In this document: one piece after another, positions 48,222 to 57,443 of the stretch
Position numbering within the stretch: position 1 is the first letter of the stretch
Layout: each line of letters opens with the position of its first letter
Assembly: GCA_937910875.1 (NCBI GenBank)
Contig: CALENA010000192.1
Location: forward strand, 1-64,000
Source: an uncultured Desulfobulbaceae bacterium
Lineage (GTDB): Bacteria; Desulfobacterota; Desulfobulbia; Desulfobulbales; Desulfocapsaceae
DNA: 64,000 nucleotides
Reading direction: 5' to 3'
Program-made: the position numbers and the translations under genes
Notes under the pieces: generated by a model
What the model saw: the letters and a program-made list of their open reading frames with translations, nothing else
Told to the model about the DNA's origin: nothing
The model's database searches: none

Positions 48222-48956
48222 CTACTCCTCGCCCTCAATCTTTTCCCGACCAAGATACGCCCGCTGAACATCATTATTGGCCAGAAGATCTTCGGCCGGT
48301 CCCTGCAGAATAATCTTGCCGGTTTCAAGGACATACCCGCGATCCGCAATCCCCAGAGCGGCCTTGGCGTTCTGTTCCACCAACAAAACGGTATTCCCCT
48401 CATCGCGCAGACGGACAATCACCTGAAAAATCTCACGGACGATGAGCGGGGCCAGACCGGTGGATGGTTCATCCATCATCACCAGTTTGGGCCTGGACAT
48501 CAAGGCGCGGCCCATGGCCAGCATCTGCTGTTCGCCGCCGGACAGAGTCCCGGCCAGCTGCTGCTTACGATCACGGAGAATAGGAAAGAGCTGATACTGG
48601 TGTTCAAGCTGTTCATTCACCGCCCGCCCCCCCTCTCGCTGCTGCAGGACATGCCCGCCCAGGATCAGGTTTTCCTCGACACTCAGGGTGGCAAAGACCT
48701 GACGCCCCTCAGGGACCATGACACAACCCAGAGCCGGAATTCGTTCAGGGGCAAGGACAACCAGTTCCTGGTCACGGAAGAGAATTTCTCCGGATGTGGC
48801 CCGCACCAGACCGGCAATGGTCGCCAGAAGCGTGGTCTTCCCGGCACCGTTGGCCCCGATAATGGTCACGATCTCACCCGGATCAACGTGCATGGAGATT
48901 CTTTTGAGGACCTTGATCTTGCCGTAGCCCGAGGCCAGATTACGAATCTTCAGCAT
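48222..48956 (-). CDS. livF: Branched-chain amino-acid ABC transporter ATP-binding protein LivF
   Basis: This is an ATPase of the liv importer, 244 residues. Walker A GANGAGKTT is at residues about 37-45, the signature motif LSGGEQQMLAMGRAL is present and Walker B KLVMMDEPSTGLAP follows. The LivF-type ending VLETGKIILQGPAEDLLAN is intact. It follows livG after 4 bases as the last liv gene. Confidence 0.95.
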   Translation of the reverse strand: MLKIRNLASGYGKIKVLKRISMHVDPGEIVTIIGANGAGKTTLLATIAGLVRATSGEILFRDQELVVLAPERIPALGCVMVPEGRQVFATLSVEENLILGGHVLQQREGGRAVNEQLEHQYQLFPILRDRKQQLAGTLSGGEQQMLAMGRALMSRPKLVMMDEPSTGLAPLIVREIFQVIVRLRDEGNTVLLVEQNAKAALGIADRGYVLETGKIILQGPAEDLLANNDVQRAYLGREKIEGEE

Positions 48957-48960
48957 GCCC

Positions 48961-49719
48961 TTACTCCTCCCCCAGATAAATCTTGATCACATCCGGATTC
49001 TGCTGGATGGCGGCTGGCAGGTCCTCGGCAATCTTCTGACCAAAGGAGAGGACCACAATCTCATCGGAGATATCCATGACCAGGGACATATCATGCTCGA
49101 CCAGGAGGACCGTGATCCCCAGGTCACGGATCTTGCTGATCAGGCGGCCCACCTCGGCCGTTTCATAGATATTGAGCCCGGCTGCGGGTTCGTCCAGGAG
49201 GAGCAACTCGGGTTCCATGGCCAGGGCCCGGGCCAGTTCCACGGCCCGCTGCTGACCAAAAGCCAGACTGGTGGCTGGGATATCGGCCACATCGGCAATA
49301 TCCAGGAGCTGGAGCAGGTCCATGGCCTGGGCGCGAATAGCCCGTTCCTCGGCAGGCGTGCCGGGCAGATTAAACATCGAGGCCATAAACCCGGCCCGGC
49401 TGCGTGTATGGCGGCCAACCATGACATTCTCAAGCGCGGTCATGCCGGAGAACATCTTGATATTCTGATAAGTGCGCGCGATCCCACGGCTGGCAATCTG
49501 GTAAGGTTTTTTACCCTGAATCGCCTTTCCCTTGAAGATGACCCTTCCTGAGGTGACAGGCAAAGCCCCGGAAATCAGGTTGAAGAGAGTGGTCTTGCCG
49601 GCACCGTTGGGGCCGATCACCGCCTTGATCTGGCCCTGACGGACGGCAAAGGAGACGTCGCTGACCGCGTGCAGGCCGCCGAAGCGTTTATGGAGTTGAT
49701 CGACTTGCAGCAGGTTCAT
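48961..49719 (-). CDS. livG: Branched-chain amino-acid ABC transporter ATP-binding protein LivG
   Basis: The start ATG 49719 (MNLLQVDQLHKRFGGL) follows a GGGG-rich ribosome site about 9 bases upstream; ATG 49728 (MADMN) is possible and overlaps livM. The 252-residue protein has Walker A GPNGAGKTT, the LivG-specific insert (MFNLPGTPAEERAIRAQAMDLL), signature LAFGQQRAVELARAL and Walker B LLLLDEPAAGLN. It works with LivF, LivH and LivM. Confidence 0.95.
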   Translation of the reverse strand: MNLLQVDQLHKRFGGLHAVSDVSFAVRQGQIKAVIGPNGAGKTTLFNLISGALPVTSGRVIFKGKAIQGKKPYQIASRGIARTYQNIKMFSGMTALENVMVGRHTRSRAGFMASMFNLPGTPAEERAIRAQAMDLLQLLDIADVADIPATSLAFGQQRAVELARALAMEPELLLLDEPAAGLNIYETAEVGRLISKIRDLGITVLLVEHDMSLVMDISDEIVVLSFGQKIAEDLPAAIQQNPDVIKIYLGEE

Positions 49720-49720
49720 G

Positions 49721-50782
49721 TCAGCCATCCCCCTTTTCGTCAACCTGTTTCGCAAGGCCTGGTCGCCAGCGGAGACTCAAAATGCCGTTGGGAGCAAAGA
49801 GCATGATCAGGATCAGGATCAGACCGAAGACCGCGTCATCATAGGAGCCAAAGACCCCGCGCAGGGAGAGGAAGTTCAGCAGCACCCCCATGGTCAATGC
49901 CCCCCAGAGGTGAGCCATCCCCCCCACTGCCACCAGGGCCACGTAACGGACTGACTTCATGACGCTGGCCTCGGATGGGCCGATACCGCCGTTGTAATGG
50001 GTGAGAAAGACTCCGGCAATGGCCGCGAACACGGCGGACAGGACAAAGGTCTGAATCTTAAAACGAGCGGTATTGACGCCCATGGCATCTGCGGCCTCGC
50101 TCGAGCCATGAATGGCGCGCAGGGCCCGTCCGACACGGGAGTCAATCAAATTCAAAAGCAGGATCAGACCGATGATCAAGAGCCCCCAGGCAATGTAATA
50201 GTTCTGGATCCGACCGGAAAAATCACCGCTGACCGTGAGTCCGGGCACAAGGGTAAAACCCGGAACACCCGAGATCCCATCGGCCTCGCCAAAGTACTCC
50301 GAGGCCAGAACCACCCGGTAGATAATAATCCCAAATCCCAGGGTGGCCATGGCCAGATAATGGCCTTTGAGCTTGAGCACCGGGACCCCGATCAGATAGG
50401 AAATCAGCACGGCCGCCAGGATCGCCACGATGCAGGCGACCCAGGGCGTCACCACCAGAAAGGTCCCGCCATAGAGATCCACCCCTGCGTGCAGCAGACC
50501 AAGACTGTTCAGGGCCGCGACCAGGACGTTCTCCTGCAGGGGCTCAAGGTTATGGGTGGTCAAGGCCGCAGAGATATAGCCGCCGATGGCAAAGAATCCG
50601 CCATGGCCCAGCGAGATCTGCCCGGCGTACCCCATCAGCACGCACAGACCGATGATCAGCAGGGCATAATAGGCAGACATGGTCATCTGGGTCAGATAAT
50701 ACAGGGTGCCCGTGGCGGCACAGAGCAGTTGGATGGCAATAATCGCGACCAGGAGCGGGGCGATGGAGAGCAGGCGTTTCAT
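49721..50782 (-). CDS. livM: Branched-chain amino-acid ABC transporter permease LivM
   Basis: This inner-membrane permease is 353 residues with about 9-10 hydrophobic helices. It has the LivM pattern (MGYAGQISLGHGGFFAIGGYISA, LTLVPGLTVSGDFSGRIQNYYIAW, IHGSSEAADAMGVNTARFKIQTFVLSAVFAAIAG, EAA-like loop). It is close to livH (2-base gap) and overlaps or abuts livG. Confidence 0.93.
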   Translation of the reverse strand: MKRLLSIAPLLVAIIAIQLLCAATGTLYYLTQMTMSAYYALLIIGLCVLMGYAGQISLGHGGFFAIGGYISAALTTHNLEPLQENVLVAALNSLGLLHAGVDLYGGTFLVVTPWVACIVAILAAVLISYLIGVPVLKLKGHYLAMATLGFGIIIYRVVLASEYFGEADGISGVPGFTLVPGLTVSGDFSGRIQNYYIAWGLLIIGLILLLNLIDSRVGRALRAIHGSSEAADAMGVNTARFKIQTFVLSAVFAAIAGVFLTHYNGGIGPSEASVMKSVRYVALVAVGGMAHLWGALTMGVLLNFLSLRGVFGSYDDAVFGLILILIMLFAPNGILSLRWRPGLAKQVDEKGDG

Positions 50783-50784
50783 TG

Positions 50785-51675
50785 TCAGAACTCCTTGAGC
50801 CCGGCGGCCTCGCTTGATCCAAACAGACCATGGGGGCGCACAAAGAGAATGACAAGCAAAATGGCAATGGCAATGGCATCCTGAAAGGCCAGGGGCACCA
50901 CGGACACGGAAAAAGCCTCGATCAGCCCCAGGAGCAGGCCGGCAATTACGGCAGAACCGGCATTGCCCAGACCGCCAATAATGGCCACGGTAAAGCCCTT
51001 AATGGCAAGACCGGTGCCGATATCATACTCGGAATAGGTAATCGGCGACATGACACAGCCGGCCAGGGCCCCGATCCCAGCACTCAAGACAAATGAAAAG
51101 GTGACCATGTTCCTGGTGTTGATGCCGCAAAGCACGGCCGCGGTGCGGTTGGCAGAACAGGCCCGCATCTGACGGCCCACCGAGGTGGTCTTGAAAAAGA
51201 GGCCCAGGGCCACAACCATCAGGCCGCAGACTCCGATCACCACCAGGACCTGGGGGGAAATCCGGGCCCCGAAAACAGAGATGGCCGTCACCTGGTTGCC
51301 GATAAAATAGGGAAGAGCACGGATGCCCTCACCCCAGATATGGACGGCGGTCTCACGGATGAGAATGGACAGGCCGATGGTGATAATGATCATCCGCAGG
51401 ACCGAAGGATTCTTGAGCCAGCGAATAAAGATGATCTCGATCAGGGCACCAACCGCCATGGTGATGACAACAGCCAGAGCAATGGCCAGGGGCATGGGCA
51501 TCAGGGGCAGCAGAGAAATGGAGATCATCCCGCCAAGCATGACAAACTCACCCTGAGCAAAGTTGATGATGCCGGTGGTGTTATAAATGATATTGAAACC
51601 GATGGCGACAATGGCATAGATACTGCCATAGGTCAGCCCGGCAAAACAATACTGGATGAAAAGCTCGATGGTCAT
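50785..51675 (-). CDS. livH: Branched-chain amino-acid ABC transporter permease LivH
   Basis: This inner-membrane permease has 296 residues from ATG 51675 (MTIELFIQYCFAGLTYGSIYA); the TTG 6 bases upstream is less likely. About eight hydrophobic helices and the LivH motif GFNIIYNTTGIINFAQGEF are clear, as are RACSANRTAAVLCGINTRN and GAIIGGLGNAGSAV-like regions. A hairpin terminator separates it from livK. Confidence 0.93.
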   Translation of the reverse strand: MTIELFIQYCFAGLTYGSIYAIVAIGFNIIYNTTGIINFAQGEFVMLGGMISISLLPLMPMPLAIALAVVITMAVGALIEIIFIRWLKNPSVLRMIIITIGLSILIRETAVHIWGEGIRALPYFIGNQVTAISVFGARISPQVLVVIGVCGLMVVALGLFFKTTSVGRQMRACSANRTAAVLCGINTRNMVTFSFVLSAGIGALAGCVMSPITYSEYDIGTGLAIKGFTVAIIGGLGNAGSAVIAGLLLGLIEAFSVSVVPLAFQDAIAIAILLVILFVRPHGLFGSSEAAGLKEF

Positions 51676-51710
51676 AAGCAATCAGGCACCCCCGGAAGGG
51701 GTGCCCCGAT

Positions 51711-51740
51711 AAAAAAATGGGGCCGGGTGATCCCGGCCCC
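51711..51740 (-). terminator. Terminator between livK and livH
   Basis: A 9-bp GC-only stem (51719-51727 with 51732-51740, 4-base loop) is followed on the minus strand by a seven-base T-run (51711-51717). It sits 12 bases after the livK stop. Its likely effect is more binding protein than permease. A second hairpin follows nearby without a T-run. Confidence 0.85.
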
Positions 51741-51751
51741 GGAAGGTCTGC

Positions 51752-52903
51752 TTATTTGCCGGTATAAGCGACGAATTTACCGTCTTTGACCGTCATCATC
51801 TCGAAGGCGTCGATATCCAGGCCGTTATGATCCGTGGCGCTGAAATTAAAGACCCCGCCGGTTCCGGCGAAACCCTGGAGATTCTCAACAGCGGCCCGGA
51901 CCTTGTCCCGGTCGTTGCCTGCAGTCTCCACGGCCTTGACCAGGATGGTGAAGGCATCATAGGCATGGCCACCAAAGGTGGAAGCCGTCTCATTATACTT
52001 GGACTCATAGTTGCTGACATAACTCTTCAACAGGGCGGCCTGGGGATGATCAGCAGACAGGGTATCGGCAATCAACAGACGACCGGCCGGGAAAATAACA
52101 CCCTCGGCAGCGGCACCTGCCAACTCAACATATTTGATATTTCCGAAACCATGGCTCTGGAACAGGGGGACATCCCAGCCGGCCTGACGAATGTTTTTGA
52201 TGACAATGGACTGGGCCGGAACAACAGACCAGTTGACCACGGCCTGAACGTCCTTGTTGGCGCGGATCTTGGCAACCACCGCTGAGAGATCAGTGGCCTT
52301 CTTATCATAGACCTCGGTCTCAATCACTTCGATGCCGAACTCCGGAGCAATCTTGAGGAGTTGCCCCTTGCCTGCCTGACCAAAACCGGTGTTTCCGGCC
52401 AAGACAGCAATCTTGGTGATCCCCAGACGATTCATCTCCATGAAGATCTTCTTGACGGCCAGCGAATCGTTCTGGGGGGTCTTGAAGACATAGGAGGCAA
52501 CAGGATTGACGATTACCTCGGCTGCAGCACAGGAGAGGAGCGGGGTCTTGCCCGCTTCACTGATGTCCTTGATCTTCATGGTCTCACCCGAGGTGGAGGG
52601 TCCGATAATGGCCAGGACCTTCTCTTCCTCGATCAGCTGCTTGGCAAAGGAGATGGCCTTTTCCGGACTGGCTCCGGAATCCTTAATGATCATCTCAACC
52701 TTGTCACCGTTGATCCCGCCCTTGGCATTGATTTCTTCAACCAGCATCTCCAGGGTCCGTGCCTCGGGCCCACCCAGAAATGATGCTCCACCAGTGACGG
52801 CAAGAATGGCGCCCACTTTAATGGTTCCAGCCATGGCCGCCGGGACCAGCATCAGAGAGGCAGCCGTGGCCGCGAGAACTGCTTTTGACACAAATCGTTT
52901 CAT
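51752..52903 (-). CDS. livK: Branched-chain amino-acid binding protein LivK-type
   Basis: This is a periplasmic solute-binding protein of the ABC importer. The start ATG 52903 (MKRFVSKAVLAATAASLMLVP) follows a GGGAGAAAGG ribosome site; the longer upstream frame is not used. Residues 1-25 are a signal peptide ending AAMAG. The 383-residue protein has the type-I fold signatures KVGAILAVTGGASFLGGPEA, IIGPSTSGETM and FNFSATDHNGLDIDAF. It could bind branched-chain or aromatic amino acids or related acids; the context of ior and paaK makes aromatic substrates plausible. Confidence 0.93.
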   Translation of the reverse strand: MKRFVSKAVLAATAASLMLVPAAMAGTIKVGAILAVTGGASFLGGPEARTLEMLVEEINAKGGINGDKVEMIIKDSGASPEKAISFAKQLIEEEKVLAIIGPSTSGETMKIKDISEAGKTPLLSCAAAEVIVNPVASYVFKTPQNDSLAVKKIFMEMNRLGITKIAVLAGNTGFGQAGKGQLLKIAPEFGIEVIETEVYDKKATDLSAVVAKIRANKDVQAVVNWSVVPAQSIVIKNIRQAGWDVPLFQSHGFGNIKYVELAGAAAEGVIFPAGRLLIADTLSADHPQAALLKSYVSNYESKYNETASTFGGHAYDAFTILVKAVETAGNDRDKVRAAVENLQGFAGTGGVFNFSATDHNGLDIDAFEMMTVKDGKFVAYTGK

Positions 52904-52970
52904 ACCTTTCTCCCAATTCCTATGGATTGATGAACACCGGCACAACACCAACAGTCGCCCGGCAGACTCT

Positions 52971-53402
52971 CTACAGTGAACAGATCTGCGCGCCTGAGAG
53001 GAGTGAGAACCGCCCCTCCTGCAGAGCAGTAATGGCTCTGTCCATATCGTCAAAGCGAAAGATCAGAACCGCATTCTCTCCGCTCTTGTTAACAAAGGCA
53101 TACATATACTCGACATTAATTCCTGCCTGATCAATGCTCTTCAGCACCGAGGCCAGACCACCGGATTTGTCATCCACCTCAACGGCTATGACATTGGTGA
53201 TCCCCACCGTAAAACCACCATCCTTGAGAACCTGCCTGGCCCGCGCCACATCATCGACGATCAGGCGCAATATACCAAAATCGGCGGTATCAGCCACGGA
53301 CAAGGCACGAATATTGATCCCGGCCCCGGCCAAAGCCGCAGTAATCTCGGCCAGACGCCCAGACTTGTTCTCCAGAAAAACTGCAATCTGTTCAACGCGC
53401 AT
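52971..53402 (-). CDS. Tandem ACT-domain protein
   Basis: The 143-residue protein consists of two ACT domains (residues about 2-70 and 74-140; [30 protein letters not shown] and a second [22 protein letters not shown]). ACT domains bind amino acids. Stand-alone tandem-ACT proteins are regularly found beside phenylacetate-CoA ligase and indolepyruvate oxidoreductase genes in anaerobes. It may be a small amino-acid sensor. It sits between paaK paralogue 2 and livK. Confidence 0.88.
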   Translation of the reverse strand: MRVEQIAVFLENKSGRLAEITAALAGAGINIRALSVADTADFGILRLIVDDVARARQVLKDGGFTVGITNVIAVEVDDKSGGLASVLKSIDQAGINVEYMYAFVNKSGENAVLIFRFDDMDRAITALQEGRFSLLSGAQICSL

Positions 53403-53421
53403 TTTCTGCCTCCGTCAATTT

Positions 53422-53472
53422 AACCAACATGGCTGGACCAAATAAGCCAGCCACAACCAACAATGAACGATC
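53422..53472 (+). repeat. Short intergenic repeat, copy B
   Basis: This 51-base repeat matches copy A at 25621-25671 at 41 positions. It has a 7-bp inverted repeat (TGGCTGG with CCAGCCA). It fills nearly the whole gap between paaK paralogue 2 and the ACT gene. Confidence 0.6.
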
Positions 53473-53475
53473 AGA

Positions 53476-54786
53476 TCAAATCTTGCGGTTATCAATCACC
53501 CGCTGGGCCTTGCCCTCACTGCGCTGGATCGTCCGCGGCTCAACCAGGCGCACCTTGCAGGTCACACCGAGAAGATCCTTGATATCCACCTGAATCTTAC
53601 GGGTCAAGGCCTCCAGGTGTTTGACCTCATCCGAGAACATCTGCTCACTGACCTCCACATCCACGGCCATGGTATCCAGACTGCCCTCGCGGTTGACAAT
53701 CAGCTGGTAATGAGGCTCGACCCCTTCGGTGCCCATGAGGACGTGCTCAATCTGCGAGGGAAAGACATTGACCCCGCGGATGATCAGCATATCATCGGTA
53801 CGGCCGGTCACCTTCTCCATCCGCACCAGGGTCCGACCGCACTCACAGGTGTCATAGATCAGACGCGAGATATCCTTGGTCCGATAGCGAATGATCGGAA
53901 AGGCCTCCTTGGTCAGGGTGGTGAAGACCAGCTCTCCCTGCTCGCCCGGCGGCAGGACTTCACCGGTGTCCGGGTCAATGATCTCAGGCAGGAAATGATC
54001 CTCGAAGATGTGCATCCCGTGCGAGGTCTGCAGACACTCCATGGAGACACCCGGGCCCATGACCTCGGAGAGTCCGTAGATATCCACGGCCTTGATATTC
54101 AGCTTGCGCTCCACCTCCTCACGCATGTTCTCGCTCCAGGGCTCGGCCCCGAAGACCCCGACCCTGAGCGACAGACTGGCCGGATCAACCCCGAGATCGG
54201 CCATGGTGTCGGCCAGATTCAGGGCATAGGAGGGAGTGGCCAGAAGCACGGTGGAGCCAAAGTCCTGCATGATGGTGATCTGGCGCTTGGTATTGCCCCC
54301 CGACACCGGAATGACGGTGGCCCCGAGACGCTCTGCGCCGTAATGGGCACCCAGACCGCCGGTGAACAGACCATATCCATAGGAATTATGAATCATATCC
54401 CGACGGGTCACCCCGGCACAGGTCAGGGCCCGAGCCATGAGTCCGGCCCAGGTCTCCAGATCTTTCTTGGTGTAGCCAACAACTGTGGGCTTGCCGGTGG
54501 TTCCGGATGAGGCATGGACCCGAATCACCTCTTCCATGGGCACGGTGAACAGGCCAAAGGGGTAGTTGTCACGCAGATCGTCCTTGACCGTGAAGGGCAG
54601 TCTGGCCAGATCGCTCAAGCTCTGGATATCTTCAGGCTTGACCCCGGCCGCATCCATCTTCGCCCGGTAAGGCGCCACGGTCTTGTAGACCCGAGCCACC
54701 AGATGGCGCAGACGCCGCAGCTGTATTGACTCCAGGCCTGCCCGCGGCAGGGTCTCCATTTCTTCTTCCCAGAACAACGTGTCCAT
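53476..54786 (-). CDS. paaK: Phenylacetate-CoA ligase (paralogue 2)
   Basis: The start is ATG 54786 ([20 protein letters not shown]), giving 436 residues. It is a close relative of the copy at 46454-47752, with [71 protein letters not shown] and a C-terminal [15 protein letters not shown]. It follows iorB after 19 bases and is probably co-transcribed with it. It would activate the aryl-acetate formed from the 2-oxoacid or, in reverse, recover ATP. Confidence 0.92.
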   Translation of the reverse strand: MDTLFWEEEMETLPRAGLESIQLRRLRHLVARVYKTVAPYRAKMDAAGVKPEDIQSLSDLARLPFTVKDDLRDNYPFGLFTVPMEEVIRVHASSGTTGKPTVVGYTKKDLETWAGLMARALTCAGVTRRDMIHNSYGYGLFTGGLGAHYGAERLGATVIPVSGGNTKRQITIMQDFGSTVLLATPSYALNLADTMADLGVDPASLSLRVGVFGAEPWSENMREEVERKLNIKAVDIYGLSEVMGPGVSMECLQTSHGMHIFEDHFLPEIIDPDTGEVLPPGEQGELVFTTLTKEAFPIIRYRTKDISRLIYDTCECGRTLVRMEKVTGRTDDMLIIRGVNVFPSQIEHVLMGTEGVEPHYQLIVNREGSLDTMAVDVEVSEQMFSDEVKHLEALTRKIQVDIKDLLGVTCKVRLVEPRTIQRSEGKAQRVIDNRKI

Positions 54787-54805
54787 CATCTTCTCCTTAT
54801 CTCAC

Positions 54806-55387
54806 TCAGGCCCCTGCGGCCCGTCCGGCAGCAAAGGCCCTCAAGTTCACCTCACGGAACCGCTCGGGCACCCGGGTATTGATAATTGCCTCACAGGCCG
54901 CCGCATCCACGGGCAGAAAATGAGACAGGGCTCCGACCATCACCACGTTGGCGGCCTTGACCTCACCGGCCTCACGGGCCAGGGCAAAGGCATCGATCTC
55001 GACCACCTGAATATCACAGGCCCGCACTGCGGCCAGAACGTCCTCAGGATAACTGGTCAGACCGGTGGCCACCGATGGCGGCAGGATCTTCTGGGTATTG
55101 ACAATTACCCGACTGCCGGCATGAAGAAAAGGCAGATAACGGGGTGCCTCCATCAATTCAAAGGCCACCAGCAGATCGGCCCTCCCCGGTTCAATCAGGG
55201 GTGAATAGACCCGGTCGCCATAGCGCAATTGGGCCGTGACCGATCCGCCGCGCTGGGCCATACCATGGACCTCGCTCTTCTTGGCATCATAACCGGCCTC
55301 GAGCAAAGCATAGGCCGTAATCTCACTGGCCAGGAGAATACCCTGACCACCAACCCCTGAAAAGAGGATATTTCCTGTTCCCGGCAT
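54806..55387 (-). CDS. iorB: Indolepyruvate:ferredoxin oxidoreductase, beta subunit
   Basis: This subunit carries the gamma-type domain of 2-oxoacid:ferredoxin oxidoreductases. The 193-residue protein has FSGVGGQGILLASEI, KKSEVHGMAQRGGSVTAQLRYG and GALSHFLPV. It follows iorA after 3 bases and works with it to oxidise aryl pyruvates to aryl-acetyl-CoA with ferredoxin reduction. Confidence 0.93.
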   Translation of the reverse strand: MPGTGNILFSGVGGQGILLASEITAYALLEAGYDAKKSEVHGMAQRGGSVTAQLRYGDRVYSPLIEPGRADLLVAFELMEAPRYLPFLHAGSRVIVNTQKILPPSVATGLTSYPEDVLAAVRACDIQVVEIDAFALAREAGEVKAANVVMVGALSHFLPVDAAACEAIINTRVPERFREVNLRAFAAGRAAGA

Positions 55388-55390
55388 GAC

Positions 55391-57199
55391 TTATTCCCCC
55401 TTCCTGACAATGGCGTCGAACTTGCACAGGGTCTGGCATTGGCCGCAACCATTGCACTGAACCTCGTTGATCAGGGCATAGCCCTTCTGTTTTTCCCGAT
55501 ACCCCCGGGCCACGGCCTCTTCCGGGGTCAGCGCCTGCCAGCTGATGGCCGGGCACCCCAGGCCGACACAGGCTCGACACCCCGTACAATTTTCGAGACA
55601 GTTGACATAGGGCACCACGGTCTGTCGCTTTATTTCCGGCAACAGGACACAGGGCGCGCGGGAGATAATCACCGATACGCCGTCCCGTTCCAGGGCCTCG
55701 TTCATGGCCTGACGCGCCTCAGGGATCTGGTGCGGGTTGACCACCGAGATATCGGTCACGCCCACGGCCCGGCACAACTGCTCAAGATCAATGGCATTGG
55801 CGGCCTCCCCCTTGATGTTATAGCCCGAGGCCGGGTTGTTCTGCTGACCGGTCATGGCCGTGATCCGGTTATCAAGGATCATGAGCAGCGAACTGGACCC
55901 GTTATAGACACTGTTGATCAGCCCGGTAATTCCTGAATGAATAAAGGTGGAATCGCCGATCACCGAGACCAGTTTGCCCCGGCCCGCGTCACCCAGGGCC
56001 TTGGCCATGCCATGGGCCACGGTCACGGCCGCGCCCATGCAGACACAGGAATCCATGGCCGCAAGCGGGGGCAGGGCCCCAAGGGTATAACAGCCGATAT
56101 CCCCGGAGACAAAGACCTTCATTTTGGACAGATTATAGAAAATACCCCGATGCGGACAACCGGCGCACATATTGGGCGGGCGCATGGGCAACTGAGGCGC
56201 GGGCAAAAGCTCAGGGGTCGAGGCCGGATCAATGGCCGCCCGGACAATGGCGGTATTGAGCTCACCCCGGTTCGGGACCAGCTCCTTGCCACGGCAGGCA
56301 ATGCCCATGGCCTTGATATGAATTTCCAGAAAGGGGTCGAGTTCCTCAACCACGATCAGTTCATCAACCGAAGCGGCAAAGGCACGGATTTTCTGCTCGG
56401 GCAGAGGCCAGCAGACTCCCAGCTTCAGGACAGCGGCCTCGGGGAAGGCCTCTTTTACATAGAGATACGAGACACTGGAGGTGATGAATCCCCGGCTCCG
56501 ATCACCCTCCTCAACCCGGTTACAGGGCAGGGTCTCAACATGGGCACGCAGCCTGGCCATCCGCTCTTCCAGGGCCACCCGACGCATCCGGGCATGACCG
56601 GGGAGCATGACCAGTTTCTGGGGATTCTTTTCAATCCCGGGCGCAACCGTTGAACACTCGACCTCACCCCGCTCGATTACCCCTTTCACATGGGCAATAC
56701 GGGTGGTGGTCCGAAACATGACCGGGGTATCAAACTCTTCACTGAGTTGATAGGCCAGTTTGAGAAACTCTTTGGCCTCGGCCGGATCGCTGGGCTCGAA
56801 CATGGGCAGTTTGGCTGCAAAGGCATAGTTGCGGCTGTCCTGCTCGTTCTGGGAAGAATGCATCTCCGGGTCATCGGCCACCAGGATCACCAGACCACCC
56901 CGCACACCGGTGTAGGCCGCGGTAAAGAGTGGATCGGCCGCCACATTGAGCCCCACATGTTTCATGGTGGCAAAGGCCCGGACTCCGGCAAAGGAGGCGC
57001 CAAGGGCCACTTCCAGGCCCACTTTTTCATTGGGGGCCCACTCGGTATAGACTCCCTCATAGCGGGAGAGATTTTCCATAACCTCGGTGGACGGAGTCCC
57101 GGGATAGCCCGAGGCCACCTTGACCCCGGCCTCATAAGCGCCAAGGGCAATGGCCTCATTCCCCGAATACCAGAGTGCTCCCTGTTTCATTGCAGTCAC
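55391..57199 (-). CDS. iorA: Indolepyruvate:ferredoxin oxidoreductase, alpha subunit
   Basis: This thiamine-dependent catalytic subunit has 602 residues. Domains in order are the pyrimidine-binding half (GNEAIALGAYEAGVKVASGYPGTPSTE), the middle domain, the TPP-binding half (GCYTLGALPPLAAMDSCVCMGAAVTVAHG; VIGDSTFIHSGITGLINSVYN) and a C-terminal two-cluster ferredoxin domain (CLENCTGCRACVGLGCP, CNGCGQCQTLCKF). A GTG start at 57199 fits an AAAGGTG ribosome site 6 bases upstream; ATG 57190 is an alternative. It heads the minus-strand unit that runs to rph. Confidence 0.95.
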   Translation of the reverse strand: MTAMKQGALWYSGNEAIALGAYEAGVKVASGYPGTPSTEVMENLSRYEGVYTEWAPNEKVGLEVALGASFAGVRAFATMKHVGLNVAADPLFTAAYTGVRGGLVILVADDPEMHSSQNEQDSRNYAFAAKLPMFEPSDPAEAKEFLKLAYQLSEEFDTPVMFRTTTRIAHVKGVIERGEVECSTVAPGIEKNPQKLVMLPGHARMRRVALEERMARLRAHVETLPCNRVEEGDRSRGFITSSVSYLYVKEAFPEAAVLKLGVCWPLPEQKIRAFAASVDELIVVEELDPFLEIHIKAMGIACRGKELVPNRGELNTAIVRAAIDPASTPELLPAPQLPMRPPNMCAGCPHRGIFYNLSKMKVFVSGDIGCYTLGALPPLAAMDSCVCMGAAVTVAHGMAKALGDAGRGKLVSVIGDSTFIHSGITGLINSVYNGSSSLLMILDNRITAMTGQQNNPASGYNIKGEAANAIDLEQLCRAVGVTDISVVNPHQIPEARQAMNEALERDGVSVIISRAPCVLLPEIKRQTVVPYVNCLENCTGCRACVGLGCPAISWQALTPEEAVARGYREKQKGYALINEVQCNGCGQCQTLCKFDAIVRKGE

Positions 57200-57443
57200 G
57201 TAGTCACCTTTCTTATCATGAACAGATCCTGACCATCTGAAAACTCACACGGCAGGGCAAACAAATGTATAAAACTACCTCAAAAAGTGCCGACAAAGCA
57301 AGCCTTTTCAGAATTCACTCAGGTGAAAAAAATGATTGGCCAAAAGAACAAATCAAAAAAGGATAAAAACATATTGCATCATCAAAAGAAGCTGTCGGTT
57401 TCTTTATCTGCCACGAACCAATCTTCAAAGGATGAGGCGAACT

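Noticed and set aside
48033-48986. Plus-strand ORF from element E2 into the complement of livF
   Set aside because: The first part is repeat sequence and the rest is antisense to LivF. It has no ribosome site or family features.
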